Source of the DNA: Vitrella brassicaformis | Taxonomy: Eukaryota > Sar > Vitrellaceae | Length of the DNA stretch: 64,000 nucleotides | Direction of reading: 5' to 3' | NCBI GenBank assembly: GCA_001179505.1 | Contig: CDMY01000337.1 | Coordinates: forward strand, 5,567-69,566 | Shown: piece by piece, positions 11,401 to 23,417 of the stretch | Layout: the number at the start of each line of letters is the position of its first letter | Position numbering within the stretch: the first letter of the stretch is position 1 | Program-made: the position numbers and the translations under genes | The notes under the pieces: model-generated | What the model saw: the letters and a program-made list of their open reading frames with translations, nothing else | Told to the model about the DNA's origin: nothing | Databases searched by the model: none

Positions 11401-12652
11401 ATGGTATATGAGCAGGCCGGCGACAGAGACGCACAGCACATCATCACACAGAATGATCTTCATCGCATCTCTCTCTGTGTTGGCTCTTCTGCATGGGCGT
11501 GTTGTGTTGTGTGCCCGTCTTGTGTGTGTGCGCGCATGGCGTGGCGTAGAACAAGGCGCAGCGGGAGAAGGTGACTCAGTTCCAGAATGTGACGGGGGCG
11601 CCGCAGAAGGTGGCCAATGACTACCTTAAACGATTCAGCTGGTGCGCCGCACTCTGAAATGCACCAGAAGGTCTGATCTCATGACTGACATAACATGCTT
11701 GTCTGTATGATTAGGTCCCTCGACCAGGCTGTGGACAATTTCTTTGCTGAAGGTGCGTGAGTGGGGGTGTGTGCAGAGAGGTGCAAAGATGGGTGGGTGG
11801 ATGGATAGCCAGGCACCAAGTATGTGCAGACGGGGGGGACATGCCTTTCTGTCTGTCTGTGTGTCTGTCTGTCTGTCTGCAGGCAATTCCTTTTCGGCCA
11901 AGAACCCCAAGACGGACACAAAGAAACTCGAGAACTTCTTCAAGAAATACAAAGGTAACCAACCACACAGACAGACCAGCCAGCACGAAGGATGCAACAC
12001 ACATACAGAGAAAGCTTTGCTCTCCTTGCCTGTGTGTGTGTGTGTCAGAGAACGACCCGAATGCGATGGAGGAGCACATCGGCATCGACGGCACCCAGCA
12101 GCTGTGCAAAGACATCGGTCGGTATGCACGCAGCCAGGCAGCCAGGCAGAGGCAATAAAGGAAACATCACGCACATATCGGTGTCGCTCTTGTGTGCACG
12201 TCTGTCTGTTAGGGGTGGAGGTGAGTGATCCCGTCACCCTGGTGCTGGGCTACCACTGCGGCGCCAAGAACATGGGTACGTCTGGCGGTCGTGTGCGCGC
12301 CTGGCCGGCCGGCCGCGCAATCGTGCATGCCACGCCTATGCTGGCTGTGTGACTGTGTGGGCGGCACTAACAGGTGTGTTTACGAAGGACGAGTTCACCA
12401 AGGGCATGAACGCACTCGGGTGAGCAGCTGAGCCCGTCGGGGTAGGCACTGGCCTACAGGTAGCGTGGCCGGCTGCACTATGTCTGTGTGTGTGTGTGTG
12501 TGGTTGATCGATCAGTGTTGATTCGGTGGAGAGGTTGAGGGACAAGCTGCCAGAGATGCGGGCGACACTCAAGGTCAGCCAGCCAGCCAGCAAAGCGAAG
12601 CGAAGCGTGCGTGTGGGTGGGTGCATGCCTGTGTTGCTGTGTGTGTCGTTTC

Positions 12653-12693
<41 letters not shown>

Positions 12694-13495
12694 GTAGGAG
12701 AGGGTTCGCTGCAAGGACATCTACGGCTTCACCTTTCAGTTCGCACTCGACCAGGGACAGCGCACCCTACGTAATCGTCAACCGAAGACGCACACCACAC
12801 AAACATATGTAGAGGTGTCCGTGTGCTGTGTGTGTGTGTGTGTGTGTGCAGCGCTTGAGATGTGTGTTGAGTTCTGGAAGATGCTGCTGCGGTGAGTGAG
12901 CGAGGCGCCTACGGACGAAAGACCCAACACATCTCTCTCTCTGTCTGTGGACATTTCTCTCTCTGTGCCAACACATCATCTCTGTCTGTGTCAGGGACCA
13001 TTTCACCCTTCTGGACGACTGGCTCGAGTTCGTCAAGGTACACATACACACACATCCACACTCAGAGCCAGCCGGACAAGTGACCTCTGTGTGTGTGTGG
13101 GCGTGTCTGTGGGTGGCAGGATCACTGCAAGAACAACGTCACCAAGGACACCTGGATGGTGTGTACGTGTCTGCCGACGGTGGATGGAGCTCACAGAGAA
13201 GAGCAGGCACACGTGTGTATGTGTGTGTGTGTGTGTGTTGGTGCAGATGTTGTACGACCTGGCGACCACCATCAGCCCCGACCTCTCCAACTACGACGGA
13301 GACGGTACGCGCAGCGCATCGCATCGACCCACGCGCACACCCACCAGCGCGCAAAAACCTGATGGTCCATCCATCCATCCATCCATGGTGTCTGTCTGTC
13401 TGAATGGATCAGGTGCGTGGCCTGTGCTGATTGACGAGTTTGTCGAGTGGTGGAACGAAAACAAGAAGAACCAAGACACCTCCATGAGCGAATGA
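11401..13495 (+). CDS. DCN1: DCN1-like cullin neddylation factor (UBA-like plus PONY domain)
   Basis: Scaffold-type E3 that stimulates Nedd8 transfer from Ubc12 to cullins. The frame fits the family if exon 1 contributes only the ATG (11401-11403, donor GTATAT). Exon 2 begins at 11550 after GCGTAG with AACAAGGCGCAGCGG, giving MNKAQREKVTQFQNVTGA. That is the DCN1 UBA-like start, completed by SLDQAVDNFFAEG. Later exons give IGIDGTQQLCKDIGVEVSDP, YHCGAKNMGVFTKDEFTKGM, DIYGFTFQFALDQGQRTL, DHFTLLDDWLEFVKDH, KDTWMMLYDLATTISPD and the DAD-like patch WPVLIDEFVEWW. About ten introns, several with (TGTC)n tracts before the acceptor. The stop TGA is at 13493-13495. Confidence 0.9.
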
Positions 13496-13904
13496 CGCAC
13501 GCACCCAGCACCACACCCACCCACATGGATGGATGGATGAACACACGCAAGCACACACGCTCACACACGTCGGTGGCGCAACAGATAGGACAGACAGACA
13601 GACGATGTGATACTTTTTGACCGTTGGTGGATCGGATCCTGGAGGGGTGGATGGCTGGTCTGTCTGTCTGTAAATTACGTGTTTGCGTGCGTTTGTTTGC
13701 CCTTGTGTTGGTGTGTGTGTTTGTCCGTTTTCGTGCCGTTGAGACAGACAGACATACAGACATACATGTTATGTGTCTGACTGCCTGTCTAGCTATCCGT
13801 AAAGCCAGCCGCATTCATTGTGTCCGACAACATCACATCAATCAGAGAGCCGAGTCACGTCACAAACAAACAGACAAACACGCCTCCATCCATCCATCCA
13901 TCCG

Positions 13905-16900
13905 TCAGGTCCTACCACCCACCAGCACACGCCCCTCTCCCCTCTCCCCCACCGTCTGTGTCTGTTTCGCCCTCTCCCTCTCCCTGCCCATCAGCCTGTC
14001 GACCAGCTGGTGCCTGCTGCCCGACACCGTCAGCCCCTCCCCCCGGCACATCTCGCGGAGCTCTTCTATCGACCTCTCACCCAGCCATGACGCACTCCAC
14101 GGGCCATCTGGGATGGACACAGACACAGGCGCCGGCCGCGAGAGTGAGGCTGGGGGGCCGGGGGCCTCTGCGGGTGAGAAAGCCGCCCTCATGTGCCTCC
14201 AGATGTCGTCCCGCCCGTGTCGAGTCTTCTTGGCTGCCGACGAGGTGATGATGGGCGGCAGGTGGGATGCCGGCCACCCGCCCCGGCTTGTGAGGCACTC
14301 GACGGTCTGCTCCACGGCCTTTTTCACAGACGTCTCGCGGTAGCCGATCTTGTCGACCTTGGTCAGAACCACCACATAAGCAAACCGCTGAGACGCCGGC
14401 CGCTCGTCAAGGGCCTCACGCACCTGGTATACACACACACAGCACGTGTGTCAAAACAAACATGGTGCAAACAACAAGTGAAGTGCGTCTGGGTCCGCAC
14501 CATGTTCATGAGAGTGACGTCGGTGTTCATGGGTGGCCTCCGTGAGTCGATGAGGTGGAAGACCACCCGCAGCGACTCCCGCACCCGGAAGTACCGCTCA
14601 TGCAGGCCTCGCCACGAGTCCTGCATGCCCCTGCTGACGTTCTCGGCGAAGCCCATCCCCGGCACGTCCACCAGGTAGAACTCAGGCCGGCCGTCTGTGC
14701 GGTTGCGGTTGCACCGGTAGTAGTCGAACGTGCGCGTGTGGCCGGCGGTCTCGGAGGTGCTGGCGAGCTGCTTGCGGTTGAGCACCATGTTGACCAGAGA
14801 CGACTTGCCCACATTGGATCGACCCACAAACACCACCTGCATGCCATCCCAGCACACAGACGCATGCCATGCATGGGTGTCTTTCGGTCCTCTGTGTACC
14901 GTATACCTCAGGTATGGGTCGTTCGGGAGTGGGGAGGTCAGCCATGGCGGCACAGCTCTTCTCGAAGTCGACGCCCGCCACGACTGCCTGCACGATGGCC
15001 TCATAGGTGTCGTGGTTGGGCGTCAGGTCGGCCTCGGCCATCATGTCCAGCACGGTGAACACACCACCCACCACACCACCAGCACGACCGCACTCCCTGG
15101 ATACCATCCAGCGAAGCGCAGCAGTGTCAACTATGCCCGCAAGCCGCGTGTGTGACCTATGCGTGAGTGCACCAGTCAGTCACCTGATGAGTGTGTTGAG
15201 AATGTCGAGTGTCGGCGCTGCGTCGCCTCGGCGGATTCGGGAGAGCACCTCATCCAGCACGGCTACTGCGTCCTCGATCGACCCTCGCTGCGGACATACA
15301 ATACACAGTACAAGGAGAGAGAGACAGGGCACAGACAGACAACCAAAGCTCCTCTCCTCTCCCCTTAATTCCCTGCCTGCCTGCCACCAACCCACCCACC
15401 CACCTTGAGCATGGCGATGGCGATCTGCGGCAAGACCAGGTCAGCACACTCGACCCCCGTCTCACCCAGAACACCCATCAGCTCCCGTGCCACCGCCACA
15501 CCATTGATCGCCTCGCGCCAATCCAGCTCCAGCTCCCTTTCATCCTCCTCGTCTATGTCTGGCGGATGGATCTCTTGCTGCGTGCATGCGGCCCAGGCGA
15601 GAGCGATGGTGATGTTGCGGGGCACCAGGGGACCCAGCATGGTGGCAGTGGTGGTGCGGTGGGCCGCCAGCCGCTGTCTGTGGAAAGCGTAGGCCAGGTC
15701 CACACGGCCAGCCCGGATGAGGAAACGGACTATCTGCGATGGACCCAACGATGGATGGAACAACAGGACATGCATGACGCTCACGCTCGGCTCGGCTCGG
15801 CTCCAGTGTGTGCGTGTGTGTGGCCCCCACCCTGGCGTAGATCCACTCGAATGCGATCCTAGACGCTTTGAAGAGCTCTTCCTCGTCGTCATCAGCATTG
15901 TCCTCATCCTCTGCTCCCGTTGCCTCCCCGCCGTCGTCCATGTCTTGCCTGGCGGCGTCGGTGAGTCGTCCCTCGCTGTCGAAGTCCTCCAGTATGTCCG
16001 ACAGGATGGCGGTGCCCAGCAGATACAGACCCTCGGCGTCATCCGACCGCTCCATCCTGATCGATGATGGATGCACAAAGGGGAGACACACAGACATTGA
16101 TTGGATTGGATTGGATTGGGGTGGGGGTTGGGTGGCTCATGCAATGCATTCATGTGTCGGCCGCTCGCTTACTCCTTGACCTCTTGCTTCCAGTCGGGTG
16201 GCACGAGCCTCGACGGCTCCACGCTCTCCGCCCAGCTCTCATCCTCTGCCCCTGCCCCTTCAGCCCCGTCCTCATCCATGTCCCTGTCATACGCGACTCG
16301 ACCTATCAGCCTGTCTAGTGCGTCACCCTGGCCCCCCTCTGCACCCTGCTGCTGCCGATCTTCTCCTCTGGTGGTCCTCTCGTCGTGTTTGACGACCTTC
16401 AAGATGCCCAGCTTAACCAGGTCAATGTCATCTCCCGTGCTGGCATCTGTGGGGCTGGCGGGGACGGCCTCGGCCTGGCAGTGAGGGAGATAACGAAACA
16501 AAGGTGTGCTGTGGTGTGGTGGGGTGGGGCGTGCTTTGCTGTGTTGTGTGTATTGCGTGTCGCCTGTTAAGGCTTAAGCGCTTACGTCAGGTGATGGTGG
16601 GAGCCCGAGTGACTCCCGTATCCTGGCCTTGCTGCGGAGGGCCTCGGGAGACGACCTCAAGTGCTCCAGCAGTGCTTGTGGGTCGCCAGACACGGTGAAC
16701 GTCCCCATCTCGTCCTCGCTCTCTGCAAAGGGACCCAGGTCCGCACCCGACACACCGCCAGCCTGCTCCTGCCCAGCCTTGCGAATCGCACGCAGCCGGG
16801 CCATGCCGTCCTCTTGGTGGCTCTCCATCTCTGGGTGCTGCCCTAGTGGGTGTGCGCGGAGGGCTGTGCGGGGGAAGGGCCGCTCCTCGGGGTGGTCGAG

Positions 16901-18579
16901 GGAAAGGGGGCGATCGTCATGGGCGGGAACAGTGCTGGTGGTGGCGGTGGTGGTGTCGATGTTGACATCCAAATCGTCTTGGTCCGATTGTTCGAACCAG
17001 AAGACCTCACCGTCACCGTCTGACACACATCCATCCATCCATTTACATTCACGTCCACAGAAACACCACCACACCCCTCTGTGTGTTCGTCTGGGGCGAT
17101 GCAGGGTATGGGTATGGGTGTGTGGGCGTACGTTGCTCCAGGTTCTGTTTGAGTAGTTCCAGCTGTTCGGGCGCCAGGTCGACAGGTGCCAGTTCGCCGT
17201 CTGGCGTGTAAAGCTGCCCGTCTTCGCCCAGGTAGAGGTCGATTGGCTCCTCCTCGCTGTCGTCCCAGTACTCGCCTTCCTTCTCCCCCTCCTCACCGGA
17301 CTCGTCCCCCACCATCTGCTCCTCTCCGCCTTGCTCATCTTCCGGCTCTTCAAGGTCCTCGATGAGAAATTTCATGTCGCCCACATCCAGCTTCTTGTCC
17401 TCCACAGCCTTCATTATCACTGCATGAGATGAGCAGCAGGCAGCCAACGGAGGAGATATCAATCCTCAGTGAGGAAGTCAATGGGATGACTGGGCAGTGG
17501 GGCAGTGGGGTGGTTGGTTGGGNNNNNNNNNNNNNNNNNNNNNNNNNNNNNNNNNNNNNNNNNNNNNNNNNNNNNNNNNNNNNNNNNNNNNNNNNNNNNN
17601 NNNNNNNNNNNNNNNNNNNNNNNNNNNNNNNNNNNNNNNNNNNNNNNNNNNNNNNNNNNNNNNNNNNNNNNNNNNNNNNNNNNNNNNNNNNNNNNNNNNN
17701 NNNNNNNNNNNNNNNNNNNNNNNNNNNNNNNNNNNNNNNNNNNNNNNNNNNNNNNNNNNNNNNNNNNNNNNNNNNNNNNNNNNNNNNNNNNNNNNNNNNN
17801 NNNNNNNNNNNNNNNNNNNNNNGTGCACTGCACGTACCTCTGTTGAACACAGGGTCATTGGAGTAGACCTGCTGCTCGGTCCCCTCGAGCACCTGCTTCC
17901 AGAACTTGAGGATGGCGTCCGGACAGGTGCTCTCCGTGTGGCTGGACCAGTCACCGTACTCAGCCCACGAACTGTACCCGACAGGAGGCGCCACCTCCCC
18001 CTCCTCTTGCCCATCAGGCTGCTCGTCCCCCGCCTCGTCTTCCAAAGCCTCCTGATCCTGCAGATCTTCCAACGCCATGCCCGTCTGCAGGGCGTAGAGG
18101 CTCGCCGTGTCAAACGGCACCTGAGATGGGGGAGGGGTCTGATTGATGAAGGAAGGACCACAGACAAGACAACAAGCAAACAAACAAACGGATCGACAAG
18201 GCAGCCTACCTGTACAATCGTGTGTGTGGTTGAGTGCGGACAGAGCGGTGCTTACGGGCTTGTCGTGTCGCCTGCGGAATGCCCTGCTGGCCTCCGACCG
18301 AGTGCCCTTCTTCTGAATGGTGATGTCGTCGAACGAGGCCGAATGCCTCGCTGATCCATCCGCGCCTCCACTCGAGTGCCAGATCACATCACGGGACCGC
18401 CTGCGGTGGTGACAGGAGCTGCTGCAAGGCGGGCGGATGAATCGCTGCGCACGGCTGACGGGGGAAGGGGGACTTGGGAAGCCGCGAAAGCACTCCACGA
18501 TGGAGATGCAGAGCAAGCTCCAGACAAGGCCGGCCGTGGCGACGAGGCGCGATGAGAAGCAGTGCAGCAGCAGGCTCAT
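13905..18579 (-). CDS. engB: Plastid-targeted PPR-EngB GTPase-SAP fusion
   Basis: One long reading path on the minus strand. Start MSLLLHCFSSRLVATAGL at 18579 is a signal peptide ending near IVECFRGF, followed by a Ser/Arg-rich leader, the two-part address used for complex plastids. Acidic disordered exons follow, across an intron containing the N gap (NDPVFNR joins VIMKAVEDKK in frame). Next come PPR-like helical repeats (RAGRVDLAYAFHRQRL; IEDAVAVLDEVLSRI; LDMMAEADLTPNHDTYEAIV). These run directly into an EngB/YihA GTPase, a ribosome large-subunit assembly factor in bacteria and organelles: G1 GRSNVGKSS, G2 Thr in GHTRTF, G3 DVPGMGFAE, G4 TKVDK, G5 TSSA. The C-terminus is a SAP motif, SIEELREMCRGEGLTVSGSR. 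Stop TGA at 13905-13907. Whether PPR and GTPase belong to one mRNA rests on splice phase: PIPE joins VVFVGRS in phase 0. Confidence 0.8.
17523..17822. other. Assembly gap (300 N)
   Basis: Exactly 300 N. On the minus strand the left exon ends AACAGAG before a GTACGT donor and the next begins after a CATGCAG acceptor. The gap therefore lies within an intron of the EngB-fusion gene and removes no coding sequence that I can infer. Confidence 0.95.
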
Positions 18580-18778
18580 CTTCCACGAGAAATGGCGAGA
18601 TCAGCTAGATCAGCGGCGCATTCATTCATACATCGACCGTCTGGCTTCGTTGGCACACCACACCACCTTGCAGGCTCCACCTTTCAAAGTGCACAAACCG
18701 GCGTTCGCACTCTTTGTGCGAGCTTGAGGCCAGGGCGTTGGAGAATTGGTCTCCTCAGTTGCTTCGAGATTCAGGAAT
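18580..18778. promoter_or_regulatory. Divergent promoter, EngB fusion / NOP53
   Basis: Only 199 bp separate the two start codons. It contains a 6-bp inverted repeat TCGCAC (18705-18710) / GTGCGA (18716-18721) around TCTTT. Both genes serve large-subunit assembly (plastid and nuclear respectively), so joint control is conceivable but not shown. Confidence 0.4.
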
Positions 18779-21011
18779 ATGGTGAAGCAGAAGCGTTCGT
18801 CTTGGAAGCGGATCGAAACAGACGATGTGGAGGCCGGTCAGAAGGAGGACCAGGTCCGTCGGCATCTCTCGGGCAAGGCCGGCGACGCCCTGTTCGTGGA
18901 GGACACCCATGGCAGCACAGCGGGTCTATCGAGATCGGTGCGGAAGCGAATGCGGCTGCTCAAGGAGAAGCCCGCCGCCAGGAAGCTGCCCGACCATGTG
19001 CTCAGAAGAATGGAGCGCGAGAGGCTCCGGATGGAGCGGCGGGAAAGGCAGAACCGAAACAAGCAGGTGGGCGGACCAGACCGGGTGGGCGAGGTGCGTT
19101 CCCTGATGCAGTCAGTGCTTTTTCATCTACGTTGGTTGTGTGGTGTGTGTCGTGCAGCTAAGTGCTGAGGACGGTCCGGTGGACTTGTGGGGGTCTTCCA
19201 CATTGACGGCACCAGCTCCTTCCCGCCCCTCTGTGCATCCCAATGAGCGCATCAAGGACCGTGTGCGCCGCCGCCATGAGCCCTTCCGCCCGACGGTCGT
19301 GGCGCCCGTTCCTGCTGTGCCGCTGCCCCACCCAGGACAGTCGTACAACCCACACGAACCACACAGACAGGTAGGTACCGCAATAGCAGTTGTTGCCGCA
19401 CACACACACGATGCACATGGGCGGACAGAGGAAGAAATGTGTTCCTGCCTGCCTGGTGCGGTTTGTTTGTCTGTCTGTTGGTATGTGTATGTGTGTGTGC
19501 AGTCTGCTGTGTTTACTGCGGCTGCGTTGGTGATGGCTCAGGACGACCGGCGGGAGATGGTCGAGCGAAGCCTCAAGCCGCTGACGGCATCGCTGGTGAG
19601 TGAGTGAGTGGGTAGGTGGATAGATGGATGGGACAAGGGAGCGGGCAGGGAGGTGTGGGTCACTTGTCCTGGTGCTGTGCTGCGTGTGTCTGTCTGTCAG
19701 ATGGATGTGTTGCCTGAGGAGACGGTCAATCAGATGGATGACAATGACAAAATACGGGTCGGTCGGCTCACACATGCAATCAACCGACAGAGGCAGGCCA
19801 CTGTGGTGGGCCGGTATCTCTCTCTCTCTCTCTGTGTGTGTGTGCGTGTGTATGTGTGTGTGCTGCTGTGCAGGCGTATCAGTTGCTGCAGGAGGGTCAG
19901 GACGCGTCAGCTGTGTCGGCATGGTTTGAGGGGCAGCTCATGCGCAAGCGCGTCAAGAAAGAGGGCGGGGACGGCCAGGACAATGATGATGACGACGACG
20001 ACGACGCCGCTGATGAAGACCAAGACGAGGATGAAACCCCTGGAGCTGATGCTTTGAAGACGGCCAAACAGACAAGTAGGCACCCAGGCACCTAACGCAT
20101 ATCTTGGTCGGTGCATATGTGTGTGTGCGGTGCTGTGCTGTCTCAGAGTTGGGAGAGAAGAAGACCAGGACGCAGCGCAATCGTGAGGCAAGGCGCAAGG
20201 CGCAGGACCAACAGGTGTGTGTGTGCCAAAGGGCATCACTCTCACATGCATGTGGGTGTGTCTGTCTGTCTGTCTGTCAGCTTCAAGCCAAGTTGGAGCT
20301 CAAGAAGCGAAGGCGCGACTTTGAGCAAATCAGTAAGCTCGTCACACGGTGCGAGGCAGGGAGGGAGGGACCTGATGGTAAGTAAGTCTGCTCGCCTCGC
20401 CCATGTGCTGTGCCTTCCTCGCAGAGTCACACCTGGAGTCGCTCAAGGCCCTTCAAGAGCAGCGGGCCGCACGGCGGCAGTATCGGTACGGATGCATCCG
20501 ACTAGTGCAGTGCACCCACCCATCTGCTCTTGGCCGCCTTCATGGCTCATCTGCAGACGGAAAAAGCGCAATCAATGCTCTCTCGTGTGTGTGTGTGTGT
20601 GCTGATGATGTGATGCAGTGAGTTGTTGAAGCACGAGGCCGAGGAAGCCCAGAAGAGGGGCGAGGCGGCAGCCGCCAAACGACTAGGAAGGGTAACCGAC
20701 AGACCAGCAGCGCAATCACCCCAACAAACATTAATTCCAGACTTTCTATCGTCTTCCTGTGTGTCAAATCCCTTCAGCATGTGTATCGAGAGGCGCCGCC
20801 CGACGTGGTGCTGAGCGAGGACGTCAGGGGCTCGTTGCGGTCAGCCAAGGTGAGTGGATCGGCCATCGCTGACCGAGCCCAGTCCATCTACCGCCGTGGG
20901 CTGCTGGAGGCGCCGCCCAAGGGCCGGCAGCACTACAGCCGCAAGGTGCGCAAGACACTCAAGCACAAGGAGAACCCCCTGATCAGACGGTACCAGCCGG
21001 CCTTGTTCTAG
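18779..21011 (+). CDS. NOP53: Ribosome biogenesis protein NOP53
   Basis: Nucleolar 60S assembly factor that recruits Mtr4 and the exosome for 7S pre-rRNA processing. Start MVKQKRSSWKRIETDD at 18779 (an upstream ATG at 18746 is in frame). About ten exons: AGDALFVEDTHGS (the region of the arch-interacting motif), RKLPDHVLRRMERERLRMER, PHPGQSYNPHEPHRQ (the diagnostic SYNP block), MAQDDRREMVERS, an acidic stretch with poly-Asp, KTRTQRNREARRKAQDQQ, LELKKRRRDFEQI, then DVRGSLRSAKVSGSAIADR, and a basic end LIRRYQPALF with TAG at 21009-21011. Introns carry (TGTC)n or (TG)n tracts ahead of their acceptors. The AIM core reads LFVED where related proteins have a hydrophobic residue before the Asp. Confidence 0.88.
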
Positions 21012-21440
21012 CTGACATGACAACCAAGGCAGATAGATTGTGTGTCGAGCGATTTGCGCGTGCTTGTTTGCTGTGTCGAAGGCTGGACTTGAGAGAGGTG
21101 TGTGATACATCGATGCGCGACATGTGAGTGCGACAGGACAGCATCCTGGTGGCTTCGGGTGCATGGACTCAGCGTTCACAGCCAGAAGAGTCCATTGAGT
21201 TACACAAAAACCAGGCCCACACAGCAATCGGTGGGCTCCTTGGTGCACACCAGCCTCAGACATCATGGAGCCTGGCTAGTCTACACGGCGGCCGAAAAAT
21301 AACAGCGCCTGCCTGCCAGCATCTAAGCAGAGAGTCCTATGCTACAGAAAGACGATACAGTCCCCCTCCCCCCCTCCCTCCCTCAGTCAATGCTTCATTC
21401 AGTCGATGGCCCTCTACCATGACACCAGGAAAGGCCTCCC

Positions 21441-22781
21441 TCATTCTGGCGACTCTAACAGTATCTGACCATGGCCAGCCCCACCATGGTCGTCCACATA
21501 GCTATCATCACCTCCATGCCCCAGCCCGGCCGCTGTGCCTGCCGCGGGTCCCGCCACAGCCCCGCGACTGGCCTCATCACTCGACTCCTCCTCCGCCTCG
21601 TGCAGTGTCTCGTTCTCCATGCCAGCCAGTGCATCAGCTGATGCACTGGGGGAGGCCTCCTCGCCCGGAAGACGCAGGTTGGGTGACGGCAGGGCCAGCT
21701 CCTCCATCCCCACTGGCTCGTGCCCGTCAACCAGCTGGTCGGCGAAAGGCACTCCCACGCCGCCACTCGCCAGTGCTGCATCGTCATCAACGGCCGCTGC
21801 TGCTCCTACTGGTTGCGACGCATCGGCAGCCGATCGTCTGAGTGGCATGGGTGCACCGATGCAACCTTGCCGCCCGACTTTGCCGCCCTCCATCTCCACT
21901 CGGTCGTCGTCGTCATCCTCTTGCTCTTCCTCTTCCTCATCTTCCTCTTCCTCCGACTCATCGGCCTCCAGTCCACGAGCTGCATCCAGCCTTGAGCCAG
22001 GAAGACGCTTGCCGCTGACCCCACCGCGCCGCCTGCGGTACAGATCGCTGCTACTGCTGCTGCGGCTGATGGAACTGCCGCTGGGGGACGAGTCGGAGGG
22101 ACTCATCACCATGCCGCCAGCAGCAGCAGACGCAGACGCACCAGAGGAAAACCGCACACGCTTCGGTGGATGGTCAACTCTGTCGTCACTCGGGATGCCC
22201 TACACGCAAAGATTGCACGAAATGAACAGGACGTGACCTCAGCTGATTCTCTGCAGCTCTTATACACCATTTTGTTTGCTCCCCTGCGGCGTGAGGGCGT
22301 GTCGACAGCATGGTCGGCCACACAGCGATGAAGGGGAAGACGACGATGGTGGTGCCGGTGATAGCCGTCGAACGGTACCAGACGCAGCAGACCCGACGAC
22401 GCACCTGCACACACCATCCACACAGACACTCACAAGAAGCCTATGAATGCTCTCCATCTTCTCCATGCCGCCCTTACTCGGTGAGCCGGCCCTTGTGGTG
22501 CGTGGACTCAGGCAAGCCTGATGAGGCGATGACCGCGCAAAGAGGTAGTTCCCACAGTGGCCACAGAAGCTCAGCTTGGGTGTCGTTCGTCGACAGTGCC
22601 AGCATGTGGTGAGCTGCCGCAGCAGCGATTCAGGCCGGGTTGAGGGCGAGTGAGGGGAAGGCGGAGCCCTCACACGGGCAGCACGGCGAAAGGATGGCGT
22701 GGCGGGCTCCTTGATGTCAGCCTCGGGAACGGCAGCTGCTTTTTCAGACGCGGCCCGTGGGACATCCTCGCGTGATGCCAT
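21441..22781 (-). CDS. Zinc-ribbon protein with acidic/Ser-rich C-terminus, unrecognised
   Basis: Start MASREDVPRAASEKAAA at 22781. Residues around 60-80 contain CWHC-x11-CGHC within LTTCWHCRRTTPKLSFCGHC, a likely zinc ribbon. Downstream, on a frame that needs a very short intron (22405-22433), is a hydrophobic stretch STAITGTTIVVFPFIAVW, a possible membrane helix. The last exon, entered after GTGTAG near 22206, reads GIPSDDRVDHPPKRVRFSSG and continues with Ser-rich, Arg-rich and Glu/Asp-rich low-complexity sequence to TCTCCGGAATGA near 21441. The middle splice borders are uncertain. No family recognised. Zinc ribbons like this occur in many RNA- and membrane-associated proteins, so no function is proposed. 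Confidence 0.5.
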
Positions 22782-23175
22782 CTGCCCGGGTGTTCTGCGA
22801 GACGACGGGTAGCCGAACCGAAATGGCCCTCTGAGACCCACCACCTACACGAGTTGTTGCAAACCGGACCGAAGCGACAAGGAAGGTTAAACCTTCAGGA
22901 GGTGCGTACCGAAAAGAAAAGATGATAGAGACTGATGCGGGTGTAGTAAGGGAAAAAAGCCTGTCGATTGCCTGTAGATATCTTTCTGTGAGCTATCAAG
23001 GCATCTGGGGACGATCAATGGCCTGTGTTCTTGTCTCTCCTGCAGATCTGAGCACCAATACCGAAGAACATCATCTCATTACGGTCTTTCCCTGGCGCTT
23101 GTCCAACCGGGACCTACCTGAGATCCGACGTGAGATCCGCACCGAACCGAAAGCCCTTGTGAGTGTGACCGAAAG

Positions 23176-23257
23176 GGTTGGTTGGTTATTGTGTTCAACG
23201 AGACTCGTGTCTGTAACCCCGAGGGGATCCTGTCCAGGTCACGCACTAAACTAGCAG
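23176..23257 (-). repeat. 82-bp direct repeat, copy 1
   Basis: Matches 23744-23825 over 82 bp with two substitutions and no gaps. Read on the minus strand, both copies encode ASLVRDLDRIPSGLQTRVSL followed by NTITNQP, and both differences are silent (TTA/CTA Leu; TTG/TTA Leu). Confidence 0.85.
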
Positions 23258-23417
23258 CATGCACATGCATAGAAGCATGCACACGGCCTGTCTCCCCATC
23301 CCACCCACCCATTCACTCGACACGCACGTGCCACCCTATGATGGTCAGAAAATCGCTGTCGACAACGGTTGCAGGTATATGAGAATGACAGCCAGACATA
23401 GGCAAGACACCCAGAGG

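Noticed and set aside
14363-15004. Bacterial contamination (EngB and NDH-2 are bacterial-type genes)
   Set aside because: Both genes contain GT-AG introns with the same repeat style as their neighbours and carry eukaryotic-type leaders.
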